A stretch of 64,000 nt of DNA. Origin: Schoenoplectus triqueter. Taxonomy: Eukaryota > Streptophyta > Magnoliopsida > Poales > Cyperaceae. The stretch lies in NCBI GenBank assembly GCA_964058805.1, contig CAXKVV010002169.1:1-64000 (forward strand), read 5' to 3'. Both the position numbers and the translations under genes were made by a program. The notes under the pieces were generated by a model. That model was given only the letters and a program-made list of their open reading frames with translations, made no database searches and was not told where the DNA came from. Of the stretch, positions 22,075 to 34,164 are shown piece by piece. Positions within the stretch are counted from its first letter, which is position 1; every line of letters starts with the position of its first letter.

Positions 22075-25000
22075 CTATGGGCCCAAAAAGCGGGACTCCA
22101 ACTCTAATAGCACAGTGCTAATAGTCTCTAAATGAGTATGGAGGGAGTGCCTATCCTCCTCCGAGGCTGCCTCGAAGTCCAGGAACTGAGAGAAAGCACT
22201 ATCTCGGGCGCTCGAATGAATCTGCAACTCCGGGAGACGTCCCGCCAAATGTCGAGAGAAGCCCTCTACTGATAATCTGTTGTCCTCTAGCTCCTGCACG
22301 AGCAGTCGAGCGGGCCCACCACTAACTCCCATGGAGCGGAGAGTGGCACAAGAAGAGAGCCGCTGAAGATAATGGAGTCGAGCAGCCTCCAAATGCCTGC
22401 GTAGCTCATGAATCTCCAACTCATGCTGGTATACGAGAGAGCTCGCATCCTGGTAAGCCCTGAGCAGCTCCTCACACCTCCTGAAAATGAAAGTGCTCTC
22501 GAGACGAGGTGCAATGAGTAGAGATGGCGCGATGGTATCCCGCATCAGCCTATACCAATCGAAAGAGAAGCCACTGGGCAGAGAGTCCAGGATCTCGAAA
22601 TCTAGCGGATAGCCTCCGAAGAAGGTATCCCGGAGTGCATCCGCCAGCGCGGCCAAGGCGAGCTGCACATCCCTCGATGAAACATCTGCAAGTAAAATAA
22701 ATGGGTTAGACAAATTGTTATAACCAAAGAAGAAATAGAAGGAAGAGAAGATCTAACCTATCGCCTCGTCGCCTGAGACAGGCGGGACTGAGTCGGGGAT
22801 AGGGATGTCGGTCGCCTCAGGAGGACCCATAGGTGTACCAGACCCGGCTACAAAATAAAATGAAGAAGCATAAGTACATGAAAAGTAAAAATACGGGCAA
22901 ATGATAAAGGAAATATAAGATACCAGGAGAAGCATGAGGCTCGGCGAGACCCTCGCTAGCCGGAAACCCCGTCTCTGGGCTGTGGAATAGCTGCTCCACC
23001 AGCCAGCTCTCATCCAACTCTGAGTCGTAATCGACTGCAACCCGCTCAGTCGAGACTCTGCTATCTGTGGCCATGAGAGGCTGCCCGTCGGGAGATGAAG
23101 AAGCATGAGATGGCCCTCCCTCAATCAATAATGGCTCGTCGCCTGCGGGCTCGACAGCCAATGGACTCCCCTGCTCTAAAGAAGCCTCCTCTGGTCGTAC
23201 AAGAGTGAGCACTGGCCCCAGAACCACATCAAAGGAGTCGCCATCCCCGGTAGGCACCAATAAGATCGACGGTGAGGCAGGACCGTCGTAAAAGAAAGAC
23301 TCCGAGCGATGAGGAGACGCCATGTCATCGGCCTCAGGGTCTGTAAAATCTACATGTAAGAATGAAAATACTAGTGCATGCTGACAACTAGGTATTAAAT
23401 GAAGCACACGAACCTGCGACGGCAAGGTCGGTGCAAAACCCTGGAATAGCAGTGCTCGCAAGCGCCGATATATCTGCTATGATGTCGTCTCGGGTAGCCT
23501 CCACAGGAGATATCCCATGAACTGAAAAATAAACCCTAATCAGAGGTGTAAATGAAGTGCGCCCGAATAAGGATAGGCGAGTCAGTAAAGAAAATCACCC
23601 GGAGTGGGAGAAGAAAAAGAAGATGGAGAAGACGGCTGAGAGGCGCCGTCTCGATCCCTCCCCATAGTAGCTGGAGCCGGTGGCTCGACATGGGGCTGAG
23701 AATGAACATCAACTACTCGTGGACGAGGGACCGAGAACCCAGGCTCCGCGTGATCATACTCATAAGCCAGCTCTGAATCAAAAGAGAATTGGTCGAAATG
23801 AGATGAAGCTTATCGAAAAGAAATAACCTAAAGGGATGATGAAGTGTACCTGTGAGAATGGTCCTAACAGGAGCATGAGAAAACCGGCTGTCTAAACCCT
23901 GAAAGTCGACAGGCTCCGCAGCAATGGCCGGGAAAGGGCTGCGATCACGCGAAACGGTGCCATCTAATAGAGGCTGACCATCTCGCGGACATGTACTCCG
24001 GACGACCACCGGAGGAGTATACGACTGGTAAGAGCGAATGGTCTCATAATACCACTGCTGATAACGCCTCGTGAAGGTGGAAGTCCTAGAGGTGGATACC
24101 ATCTGATAGCGAGTGCCCGTGCCTAGTCGGAAGAGGTGAGTGTAGCACCATCCGATACCCTCCAAATCGGCCGCCAGTGATACAGGGCGGAGAAGAGATG
24201 CTGGAATATCCTGATCCAAGCCAAACTGATGTGCGCATCGATGTGGCGAATAGGGCTCGATGAACATATGATCGCCCAATCTGAGAGGAAGAAAGCCCTG
24301 ACGAATACTGATCAGGTACTCCAAATCGATAGGCCTGGCTCGAATGCTAGAAGAGTCAGAAGAGGGGACCCTGCTGTCAATCACCATCCTGTCAGCAACC
24401 CTAGCTGCCCCACGGGCCACTGATCTGTCTCGAGAGAAGCGCAGATGGTCTCGGCTCCTAAAGAATCTATAACGAGCAGCCTCCGGAGTCAATGAAGCCG
24501 GCTGCACCCCAGCTAAGTCACTCAATGAAGGTAGACGATCTCGTAGCGTGACCGCCATGCCGGGATCATATGAGCCAGACCAATGCAAATGGAGCCATCC
24601 GCTAATCAGATGCCACGGGATCAGCTCCTGGCACTGTGAAGGACCCCGAGATGAAGTCAGACCGCGGAGGCACCTATAAATGTTGGCCAGTACAGGCACG
24701 ACCAAAGAAATCCTGTCGCCACGCGCGATCAGGCTCGCCATAATGAACACCGAAGGCCGAATGGTGTATGCGGGAGAGCTAGGTAATAAGAAATAGCAAA
24801 TCCACCAAGAAATGAAAGCTGTCAAATAAGTCTCCCGATCCACGACATGTGAACACAGGGTATCCTGAGATGGGATAGGGCCGTCGTGATGAATCTCGAG
24901 CCGACCTGTACCAAATGGATCTCTGGTGGAAGCCAGACCCGTAGGGCGAGTATGGACCCGATCGGTGAAATAGGCGATCCAATGTCTGAACGGAACTCCG

Positions 25001-25637
25001 GGATGCCCCCTCCGTAAATGATGATAAATCTCATAAATCCTATGCAAAGAAGGCGGGAATCGAGTGAAGTCTCCCGAGTCAGCGGGCGAGACCATGAACT
25101 CATCATAGAAATGGCCGAAGATCGGCAGCCCGGTCAACTGCTGTATCTCTAGGAGGGTCGGAGTCAACTCCCGATCGTCAATGAACAAAGTGTTGGTGGA
25201 ATAGTTCCACCTCTCACAAAAGGCCCGTAGCCAGGGTGTGTCGATATGATAATGAAACATCGACAAGAAAACCGAGTCATATATCCCGGCTCGCCTGAGC
25301 AGAGTCCCCTCCCGCATGAGCACATACCGGGTCCACTCTAGCTGATATCCATGGCACTCCAAGGGAGTGATGAAGGGAGCAGTAGTCCATCTGTGAGCCT
25401 CCCCGTCGATAATCTCCTTGCCCAGGAGATGTGTCAAAGGAGCCGTAGAGGCAACGCCTAGAGGCTGAAGGGGCATGATGTCATGAGGCTGATCATCCCT
25501 GAAGAACAAACCGCCGCCTCGCGGGTAGACAGGAGTCGCTCGGATGGCTGAGACGAGAGAAGTCCAATCGCTAGGATCCTCGTAAAAGGAATGATAATGA
25601 CTCAAGGGGCGACGCGGAATGGCGTCATGAGATGAAA
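22075..25637 (-). CDS. antisense plant mobile domain (PMD) gene of element A, spliced, exons 2-7
   Basis: Predicted exons on the minus strand: 25637-23850, 23772-23599, 23521-23414, 23340-22924, 22847-22758 and 22685-22075, with exon 1 at 57054-56898 in the 3' LTR. All introns are GT-AG and phase 1; the five short ones are 72-77 nt. Joined length is 3,345 nt, 1,114 residues. Without splicing, the frame stops at 23713. Exon 2 encodes a PMD: WNYSTNTLFI, LTGLPIFG, a hydrophobic SWWICYFLLP stretch and GWLHLHWSG. Exons 3-6 are Pro/Ser/acid-rich linkers. Exon 7 is helical with a likely coiled coil (HELEIHELRRHLEAARL). Exon lengths equal those in B while intron lengths drift, as expected under selection on the spliced protein. 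The exon 2 frame has no ATG in its first 130 codons or so, so the start probably comes from exon 1. Element B now lies in intron 1. The function is unknown; host PMD proteins act in silencing. Confidence 0.75.
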
Positions 25638-25752
25638 CTACAATACCCGAAGAAGAGAAGACGTCATGAGAAATGAAATGATGAATAATAAGGAATAATG
25701 CACCAAGACAAGCCTTTCGAGCGTTCAAGACTCGTCTTGGTGGGTGGCTCTT
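25638..25752 (+). other. junction between antisense exon 2 and 3' LTR, with polypurine-like tract
   Basis: The sense strand ends CTTGGTGGGTGGCTCTT immediately before the LTR start TGTTTACCC. GGTGGGTGG is the likely plus-strand primer tract, although it is not a classic uninterrupted purine run. The antisense strand has the T-rich acceptor CGGGTATTGTAG at 25638. Both are identical in element B. Confidence 0.5.
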
Positions 25753-26991
25753 TGTTTACCCTTGAAAAATTTCAAGGATGAGTAGATGAATAAATGAAAT
25801 AAACTGATGATTAATAATGAATTATAAGAAAGGGGGAGAAGAGAGAGAGCAGTGGAAAGGTGGCCCACTGATCAGGAGAGGTCGCTGCATAACCCCGGAA
25901 CAAATCCATTAGTCCCACAATGGAATGCTGAGCGCAAAGTGAAGAGTATAAATACCCCGCTATTCTCTATCCACTCAGCATGTGTGACAGCCAAGAAGAT
26001 CGAGGGAGAGAGGAGACCTCTTGGGTGTCACCATGTGATTATATCTTTTCTGACAAGTGGGACCCACACGGCAGTCCCTTATGAGCAGCTCCAATAACAT
26101 GGACCTAGCCTATTTTGCTAAGAAAGCTAACCAACCCGGAACAGAGGTTAAGCATTAATCCCACAATAAAATAATAGGGTGAATGACGAGGATATAAATA
26201 CCCCACCACCTCCTACTCATTCGAGGTGGCTGACCCTCGGGAGATTTAGGAGAGAGAAAATCTCCTGATGGGTCAGCCATTTGATTACATTTTCTCTGAC
26301 AAGTGGGACCCACCTGGCAGTCCCTTGAAGATGAATCTAACAACATAGCCTATCTGATGAGTCACCATGTGACCATTTTCACTGACAGGTGGACCCCACA
26401 CCTCAGTGACCTATTGAAGGGGTCAGAATTGAACCCTAGAAATCTGCCTTTGGAGCTAACCCTAGAAAGGAGCTGAAGTAGTGAAATCCCTACGCTACAT
26501 GAAATGATGTCAATGCCAAGCTAGCATTTTGATGCAACTAGTTATAAGAAATTCCAAATGTGATTTTGCTTTCAAGGCTGACCTGGTGCCAAAGCTGCGA
26601 GCAACCACCTAACCATGCTTTGATTTGTGTCAATTACTGATAAGTAGTCAGTTCTTTGATCAAGTCACCCTCATGTTAAGGGATTGAAAGCCAATTTCAC
26701 AAGACTGATCAGGTGCCAAAGCTGGGAGCAACCACCTGATCAAGTCTAGATTTGTATTAATTGCTGATAAGTAGTCAGCATTTGATCAAATCAAGCCCTA
26801 ATGAATATCAATATAAGTCTAATTGGTATTTAGTTAGGGTGGTTTCTACAAGAGGGAGATAATTGGCAGAGACACAGAGCTACAACTGAGATCAGGGATT
26901 AATTCATAAGAGAATAATAGGGTTTTATGGATAAAAGAATTTTTAATCCAGAGAAGCAAGGGCAAAAATGGAATTAAAAATTACAGGGATG
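25753..26991 (+). repeat. 3' LTR of element A, part 1
   Basis: Matches the 5' LTR from 3439 at a constant offset of 22,314, with four substitutions by eye. It contains the duplicated TATA modules again (TATA boxes at 25947 and 26193). It is cut at 26991 by element B. Confidence 0.95.
26987..26991. other. target site duplication of element B, left (GGATG)
   Basis: GGATG here is repeated at 55981-55985. The uninterrupted 5' LTR of A has only one copy (tacagggatgatcatc near 4672). Confidence 0.95.
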
Positions 26992-28658
26992 TGTGCGACC
27001 CTTTTTCGCGCGCCGCCGCACCGCCGCCGGGCGATGGGTTCTGCGGAAGAAGGACACGGAGATCCCTCCCGAGCGTGCATCTGCTGGGTGTCGGCCGATT
27101 CTGCCGTTTAGAGATATTTGGATGCACATTCAGGGGGTTTTTTAGTGATTGTGAGTTCTTGTAGATTCCGGTGGGCGCAAGCCCCCACCGTTAATTACCC
27201 TGGGCTACGAACCTCGAGGCACCTCTGGATCTTTGAAAGAGAGAAGCAAATAGTATAGTTAAAGGATGGTCAAGTGGTCGTCTAATTTCATAAAAGGGGT
27301 CTACGGAAGATGAACCTACAAACAGATCGGTTCAATCTATGGAAGACAAACCTACAAACAGATCGGTTTTGTCTTATGGGGACGAACCTACAAACAGATC
27401 GGTTCAGTCCATGCCACCTCGAGATGTAACCTTACCAACAGACCAGGTTAATCTCTTCATAGGGGGCTTGAGGTGAGTCTACATACAGACCGACTCGACC
27501 TCTGTTGATCTAGAAGATAAACCTACAAACAGACCGGTTCAATCTTAACTAGTCAACAACCAATCACACAAAATACAACTCGAAGCACTGAGCCGGTTGA
27601 TCTTGAGGTTGGTGAATCAGGAGAAGGGTGGATATGGCCCACGTATTTCTTCTCACTGATCTTCTAGATCATGAATTCGTAGCACTAAGCCGATTCATAA
27701 ACCTAGGAAACACAATTGCACACAATGTCAAACATGAAGCGCTGGGCCAGTTCAATATTGAGGTATGTGTTAGTGAAGGAACCTACCTACAGAACGGTTC
27801 ACATTCACTGTTTTGTGGATGAATCTACCAACAGACCGATTCAATCTCACATTCTCGGGAAATGAGCCAGGAGATAAACTCATCGACGGACGAGTTCAGT
27901 TTTGCCAGCTCAAATGGTCATGAATTACTTGTTCATGACACCGAGTCATTAAGATGTCACTTTGCTCGGACATCGTAATGTTCTTCTTCTTCAAAGTCGA
28001 CATATCTCTCCATGTTGATATCGTAGCTTTGGTCAATCTTCAACGAACGTCAAGATGTTCTTGTCTCGACTAATCATTCTACATATTGCATTACTTGTGC
28101 AAAATTACGATGTAGCCCTACACCCCTTGTGTGAGCGTATTCAATCATGAGTTACTTGCTCATGGCAGCGAGTCATTAGGATGTCACCTCTCTAGGACAT
28201 CGTAATGTTCTTCTTCTTCAGAGTTAACGTATATCTTCATGTTAACGTCGCAACTCTGATTATTCTTCATCAAATGTCAAGATGTTCCTGTCTCGACATA
28301 TTCCTTCATGTCGCTATTGAAGCCTTAATCTTCTCATGTCAAGATGTTCTTGTCTCAACGCATCTTCTTCATGTTGCTATCAAAGCCTTAATCATCCTAC
28401 GTCAAGATGTTCTTGTCTCAACGTATCTTATTATTATTCATCAAATGTCAAGATGTTCTTATCTCGACATATCTTCTCATATTGCTATTAAATTCTTAAT
28501 CATCCTATGTCAAGATGTTCTTGTCTTGACTAATCGTTCTAAATGTTGTGCAAATATCCTCATGTGACTCTACACTCCTTGTGTGAGCATTTTTATTCAT
28601 CTCAAAATACACAAAGCCCATATAATATCTCTTATTATTATCTCTATTATAAAGATGC

Positions 28659-28705
<47 letters not shown>

Positions 28706-31700
28706 TTATTATTATTATTATTTTTGAATGCTATTTATCTATGTAGAAAACTATTTACAAAAATAATAGAAAATGGGTAGCTATTAACTTAGAACTTTAT
28801 TTATATTTTTGGGATTTTTATAATAGCTAAAATAGTAGAATTTTATTTTTATTATTTCTAAACTCTATTTATTCTAAAGAAAATCACTTACTAAAATAAC
28901 AGAAAATAAAATGGCTATGATTTTTTTTATTTGTATTTTTAAAATGTTTATAATAGCTAAAGTAATAGAATTTTATTATTATATTCTATCATATTTAAAA
29001 TACTATTCATTATGTAAAAAATCATTTACAAAATTAAAAGGGTGATTAGGCTATACTATTTTACCATTATTATTTTTTATTATTATTATTTTTTTATTTT
29101 TATTTTTAATATCTATAATAGCTAAAAAGAAATCATTATTATTCATTATGTCTACTTTTATTATTTCTATTTACTATATAAGATTTTTTATTATTACTAT
29201 TATTAGTTGAAAAATAGCTATAAGAGATGAAATTTATTATACTTTTATTACAACTATTATTTTTATTACATTTTATTCATCAAAAGTATATTTTTGTATA
29301 TTTGTAAAGAAATACAAAGGAAATACAATTCATATCATAAAACTATATTATTATTCTTTATTATAAAAGAAAATGTATAGTAGTATATTTTTGTATATAT
29401 TTTTTATTATTATTATTTTTATTCTTTTTACAGAGAAAATATCAATATAATATCTATTATTATTATTTATTTATTATTATCATATATTTTTTTTTAAAGA
29501 ATATAGCTAATCTCATTATTTATTATGACATATTATTATCATCATTATTATTTCATAGAAAATCACTTGGAAAATCACTAAAATATATCTACTTATTATT
29601 TATGATTTTTATTTGTATTTTTGGAATTTTTATAGTATTTAACATGACAAGTCAAATCTAGGTCAACTATATCAATATATGTAATGCATTTTGCTTTTAA
29701 AATGTTTTATTATGATTATATTTCTAAAACTGGAATATTATTGTATAGAAAAATAGTATGAAAAATAAGAAAATTTTAGAAACAAATTTGAGTCAATTTG
29801 GAGTTCAATAGCATTTTCAAATCATTTATTTACTTCATATTATTACTATTCTGTTATTATTTAATTAATGGGCCTAATCTGGGCCGCCAGATCTGCTCTG
29901 AGATTGGTGCGCATCTTTCTAACTCTCTTCTTCACTTGGGCCGCCAGATTAGTTTGAGATAAGTGTTTAATGGATCTACGGCCCAGATTAATGCAGAGTT
30001 ATTATTCAAATGTTTAAACATATCTGGGCCACTGGATTTAATTAAGATGCGTGTTTAATATGTATAAGGCCCAGATCTTTTCTCGTTTTAAATTTTCGAA
30101 CTCTTGCCAAATCTCGTTCATCAGATATTCTTCAAGATCGGCGGACACTTCAAAAATCGTGCAGACGGAATCCCTTCAGTCTCTGACTCCCCGATGTGTC
30201 AAGATCCGTGCTAGGTGGCGTTCCCGGTCGCCGGAACTTCCTTCCTCCGATCAGACCAGCACATTGGTATCGTCTTAGTGCATAGAATCATTCTATATTA
30301 TCCGATCAAAGATCTATACGGTGGTTGATACTTATACGACACTATCAGTTACTGTGCTAGTAAGAACCGGTATCAAGATCATTTCTTCATCAAATTCACC
30401 GAATTCAATTGAGATTCTTGACAATTATACAACTATTGAGCATCGCCTTGACATGTACATATGATCTGGGATGAGTATGAAGCTTCCTGGATGCTATTAA
30501 CCGGGTTGGAACAACTGTGCATGGCGGGTATGCGGTACCGATTGGTACCGACTGCGATCCTTTCTCAATTCGAGATGTTTTTATATTCAATTGATGACTC
30601 TCAGGCCTAAAGGCTCACCCAGACATTGCTAGGGCCAGTGGCTCGCTGAGATAGAGATCAATTGAAGCCAATTCACCTCTGTAATTTCATCAGTATATTG
30701 ATTTGTGCTAGAATCAGTGCATTTCTTCGAATTTGCAAGAATTGGTTCATCTATTCAATCAGAATCATACAACTAGGATACTCAAAGGATAACAAGTCAT
30801 TATCTTTCATCAATTGGGCAAATATAAACAAAGAAATCGGTTTAAAAGAAAAAATCATAAAAGAACAGATGCAATACTATTGAATTATAAGAAAATCTTT
30901 ATATCTGTGACTAATCCAGGCCTAAAGGCTCACCAATCACTTTGTGATTGGGCCAGTGGCTCACTGGATTTAGTCATTTATTATTGATTAAGATTTATAT
31001 GGAAAAAGAAAATGAAAGAATGTGGCAAAACAACAAGAATCAAGAAAGAAATGAATTGATTATCCAATTAACTATGCAAAACATTCTAAACTCAGCTACA
31101 AAGGATGAAATGCAAAGAAAAGCGCCAATGAAGCTAATGGACATATGAACAATTACCTCTAAGCTTGAATAGTAATCCGAATCAATTAGCTTCTGTGTAA
31201 CCTCTACAATTGGCGTTTAACAGTAAATGGATACTCTCAATTGCTCTGATAATGGATGTTTATGGATGTCTGTATGTCTCTCTCTTACTGTTGCTGCCAA
31301 TTTTGGTTTATATAGGCTAATTAGGCTGGTTAATCACAATTGTGATTGGTTAATTGCCTTCCACTCGGATTGCCACCTTGGGTTCATCTTCACCCTCCAT
31401 TCTAATTCAATCAACGGTCCAGATAGGTTTGTGTTTGTTGCTGCAGCCGTATAACCGTTTCTGTTAGGATTTTTGACTGTGCCGCGATTCTTTGACTCCA
31501 CACTCTCAATTACCCATGTAATCTCAACTGACAAGCGGGCCCAAGGTCATTACTCACTATTTAAACACTCCATGATCACTCTGACTGCTGTTTCATTCAT
31601 CCATCAACTCCAATTTCACTGAGCCCATTTCTGCCCCGATTTCTTCTTTTGATCAATTAGCATCTCATACTTCAAATTGCCTCATCAATACACCTCCATT

Positions 31701-34164
31701 GGCGTCGCCTTGCCCTAAAGGATCGACCTTGCCGTGCAATTTGATCTCCAGAGTGTTAATTCATCTCTTCTTATAAACTCAATTCTCGGTAATAAACCGA
31801 TTTCATCCTTTGTTCATCCCTTTTCATCTGTTGATTCAATAGCACCTATAATTCAGTCGCCTAATCATCACTATCCATCAGATCATCTTCGATCATGGTG
31901 AGGCGTCAAGGGAAGCGGAAGGCGCAAGCTTCGGTTGAATCGGGCAATGGCGAGAAGAAGAGGGAGGGAGAAGGCCCTTCCGCTAGCTTGGATGCGCACG
32001 GCGCGCGTGATCCAAAGCGTAGAGGAGAAGAGGAGCAGCGGCATAGAGCTCGTGCACCAGGTTTATCCTTTTCTTATTCTTCTTTTAAATTTAGCTGCGT
32101 TGAATTGGATGAATAGGCTGTACAGACTTGGTTCATGGATTAACTATGCGCCTCTATCTGCCCCCCTGACTGTTGGGCCCCATTGTCAGATGTAAATGGG
32201 CTTAGGAGTAGCCATGTCAGCAATTTAGGATTAATTGTGCTAATGTGGCATGTTTCTATTGGCTGCTTCATCTGATCTTGCAATGTTTACATTAATCACC
32301 TTGTTTAATTTTGCTGACTGTGCATTAACCTACGAGTGACACATGGCACATAATAGGGCCCACATGTATAACCTTGGTCCAATGGTTCACTGCCATGTGT
32401 CTAATAGTTGTAATCTGAATGGTGAGGTGGCTGGTCAGAAGGGTGCCATGTGGCACAGCTGAGTTGAGATGGCTTAATGTAGCTGTGCCATGTGGCTTGA
32501 GGTTAGGTGAGGTGGCCTTGTGGTGTGATGCCATGTGGCACAGAGAGTATGTAGTGGACCTGTTATGCAGAGCCATGTGGCACTGGGGTGGTGAGGTGGC
32601 CCACTGGCTGTCTGCCACGTGGCACTAAGGTGGGGTCCACCTGTCAGTGACTCATACCTGGGTGGGGCCCACTTGCTGACATGGCCCAATGAGAGGCTGC
32701 CACGTGGCACACCCTCTCTCTTCGATTATTTTATGCCTCCTGTGTTTCTTGTACCCAGTTTGTACCCAGAGCTGTTGTTATCCCCAACTTGCACCCAGAT
32801 CTGCCTTGATCAAATCTCAGCCTCTGATTAATCCATTTAATCTGCCTTTATTTTCCTTGAATTTATTCTGATAGCTCCACTTATCCAAAAATTATGAAAT
32901 TTTCACCAAAAATCCCTAAATTCATGATGATCATCCCTGTAATTTTTAATTCCATTTTTACCCCTGCCTTTCTGAATTAAAAATTCTTTTATCAAATAAA
33001 CCCTGTTATCTCTTCTGATTAATCCCTGGTTTCATCTGTAGCTCAATGTCTCTGCCAATTATCTCTCTCTTGCAGAAACCACCCTAACTAAATACCAATT
33101 AGACTTATATTGATATTCATTAGGGCTTGATTTGATCAAATGCTGACTACTTATCAGCAATTAATACAAATCTAGACTTGATCAGGTGGTTGCTCCCAGC
33201 TTTGGCACCTGATCAGTCTTGTGAAATTGACTTTCAATCCCTTAACATGAGGGTGACTTGGTCAAATAACTGACTACTTATCAGTAATTGACACAAATCA
33301 AAGCATGGTTAGGTGGTTGCTCGCAGCTTTGGCACCAGGTCAGCCTTGAAAGCAAAATCACATTTGGAATTTCTTATAACTAGTTGCATCAAAATGCTAG
33401 CTTGGCATTGACATCATTTCATGTAGCATAGGGATTATACTGCTTCAGCTCCTTCTTAGGGTTAGCTCCAAAGGCAGATTTTTAGGGTTCAATTCTGACT
33501 CCCTCAATAGGTCACTGAGGTGTGGGGTCCACCTGTCAGTGAAAATGGTCACATGGGTGACTCATCAGATAGGCTGTGCTATTAGACTCATCTGCAAGGG
33601 ACTGCCAAGTGGGTCCCACTTGTCAGAGAAAATATAATCAAATGGCTGACCCATCAGGAGATTTTCTCTCTCCTAAATCTCCCGAGGGTCAGCCACTTCA
33701 AATGAGCAGAAAGTGGCTGGGTATTTATATCCTTGCTCCATATTTAGGATTTCCTTGTGGGATTAATGCTTAACCTCTGTTCCGGGTTAATTAGCTTTCT
33801 TTAGCAAAATAGGCTAGGTCCATGTCATCGGAGCTGCTCATAAGGGACTGCCGTGTGGGTCCCACTTGTCAGAAAAGATATAATCACATGGTGACACCCA
33901 AGAGGTCTCCTCTCTCCCTCGATCTTCTTGGGTGTCACTCATGCTGAGTGGATAGAGAATAGCGGGGTATTTATACTCTCCACTTTGCGCCCAGCATTCC
34001 ATTGTGGGACTAATGGATTTGTTCCGGGGTTAGGCAGCGACCTCTCCTGATTAGTGGGCCATCTTTCCACTGCTCTCTCTCTCTTCCCCCCTTTTCTTAT
34101 GATTTATCATCAATTTATTTCATTTATTCATCTATTCATCCTTGAAATTTTTCAAGGGTAAACA
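26992..34164 (-). repeat. 3' LTR of element B (7,173 bp)
   Basis: Equal in length to the 5' LTR at 48808-55980. Sub-features in plus coordinates: motif array CTACAAACAG 27305-27560, near-palindrome array 28030-28535, (TTA)n 28665-28710, A/T tract to about 29860, TGGGCC cluster 29875-30080, hairpins 30602-30650 and 30913-30970, divergent TATA boxes 31307-31565, antisense exon 31895-32060, G-box block 32330-32720, and duplicated hairpin/TATA modules 33540-34060. Short open frames within it are not conserved between A and B and are not called as genes. Confidence 0.95.
31307..31565. promoter_or_regulatory. divergent promoter in the 3' LTR of B
   Basis: The sense TATATAAA on the minus strand (31314-31307) and the antisense TATTTAAA on the plus strand (31558-31565) are 243 bp apart and face outwards. 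The core between them is conserved with A (GACTGTGCCG, GTATAACCGTTTCTGTTA and GTTGCTGCAGC on the plus strand). In this 3' LTR the plus-strand box is positioned to transcribe the antisense PMD gene, whose first ATG lies about 330 nt downstream. Confidence 0.55.
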
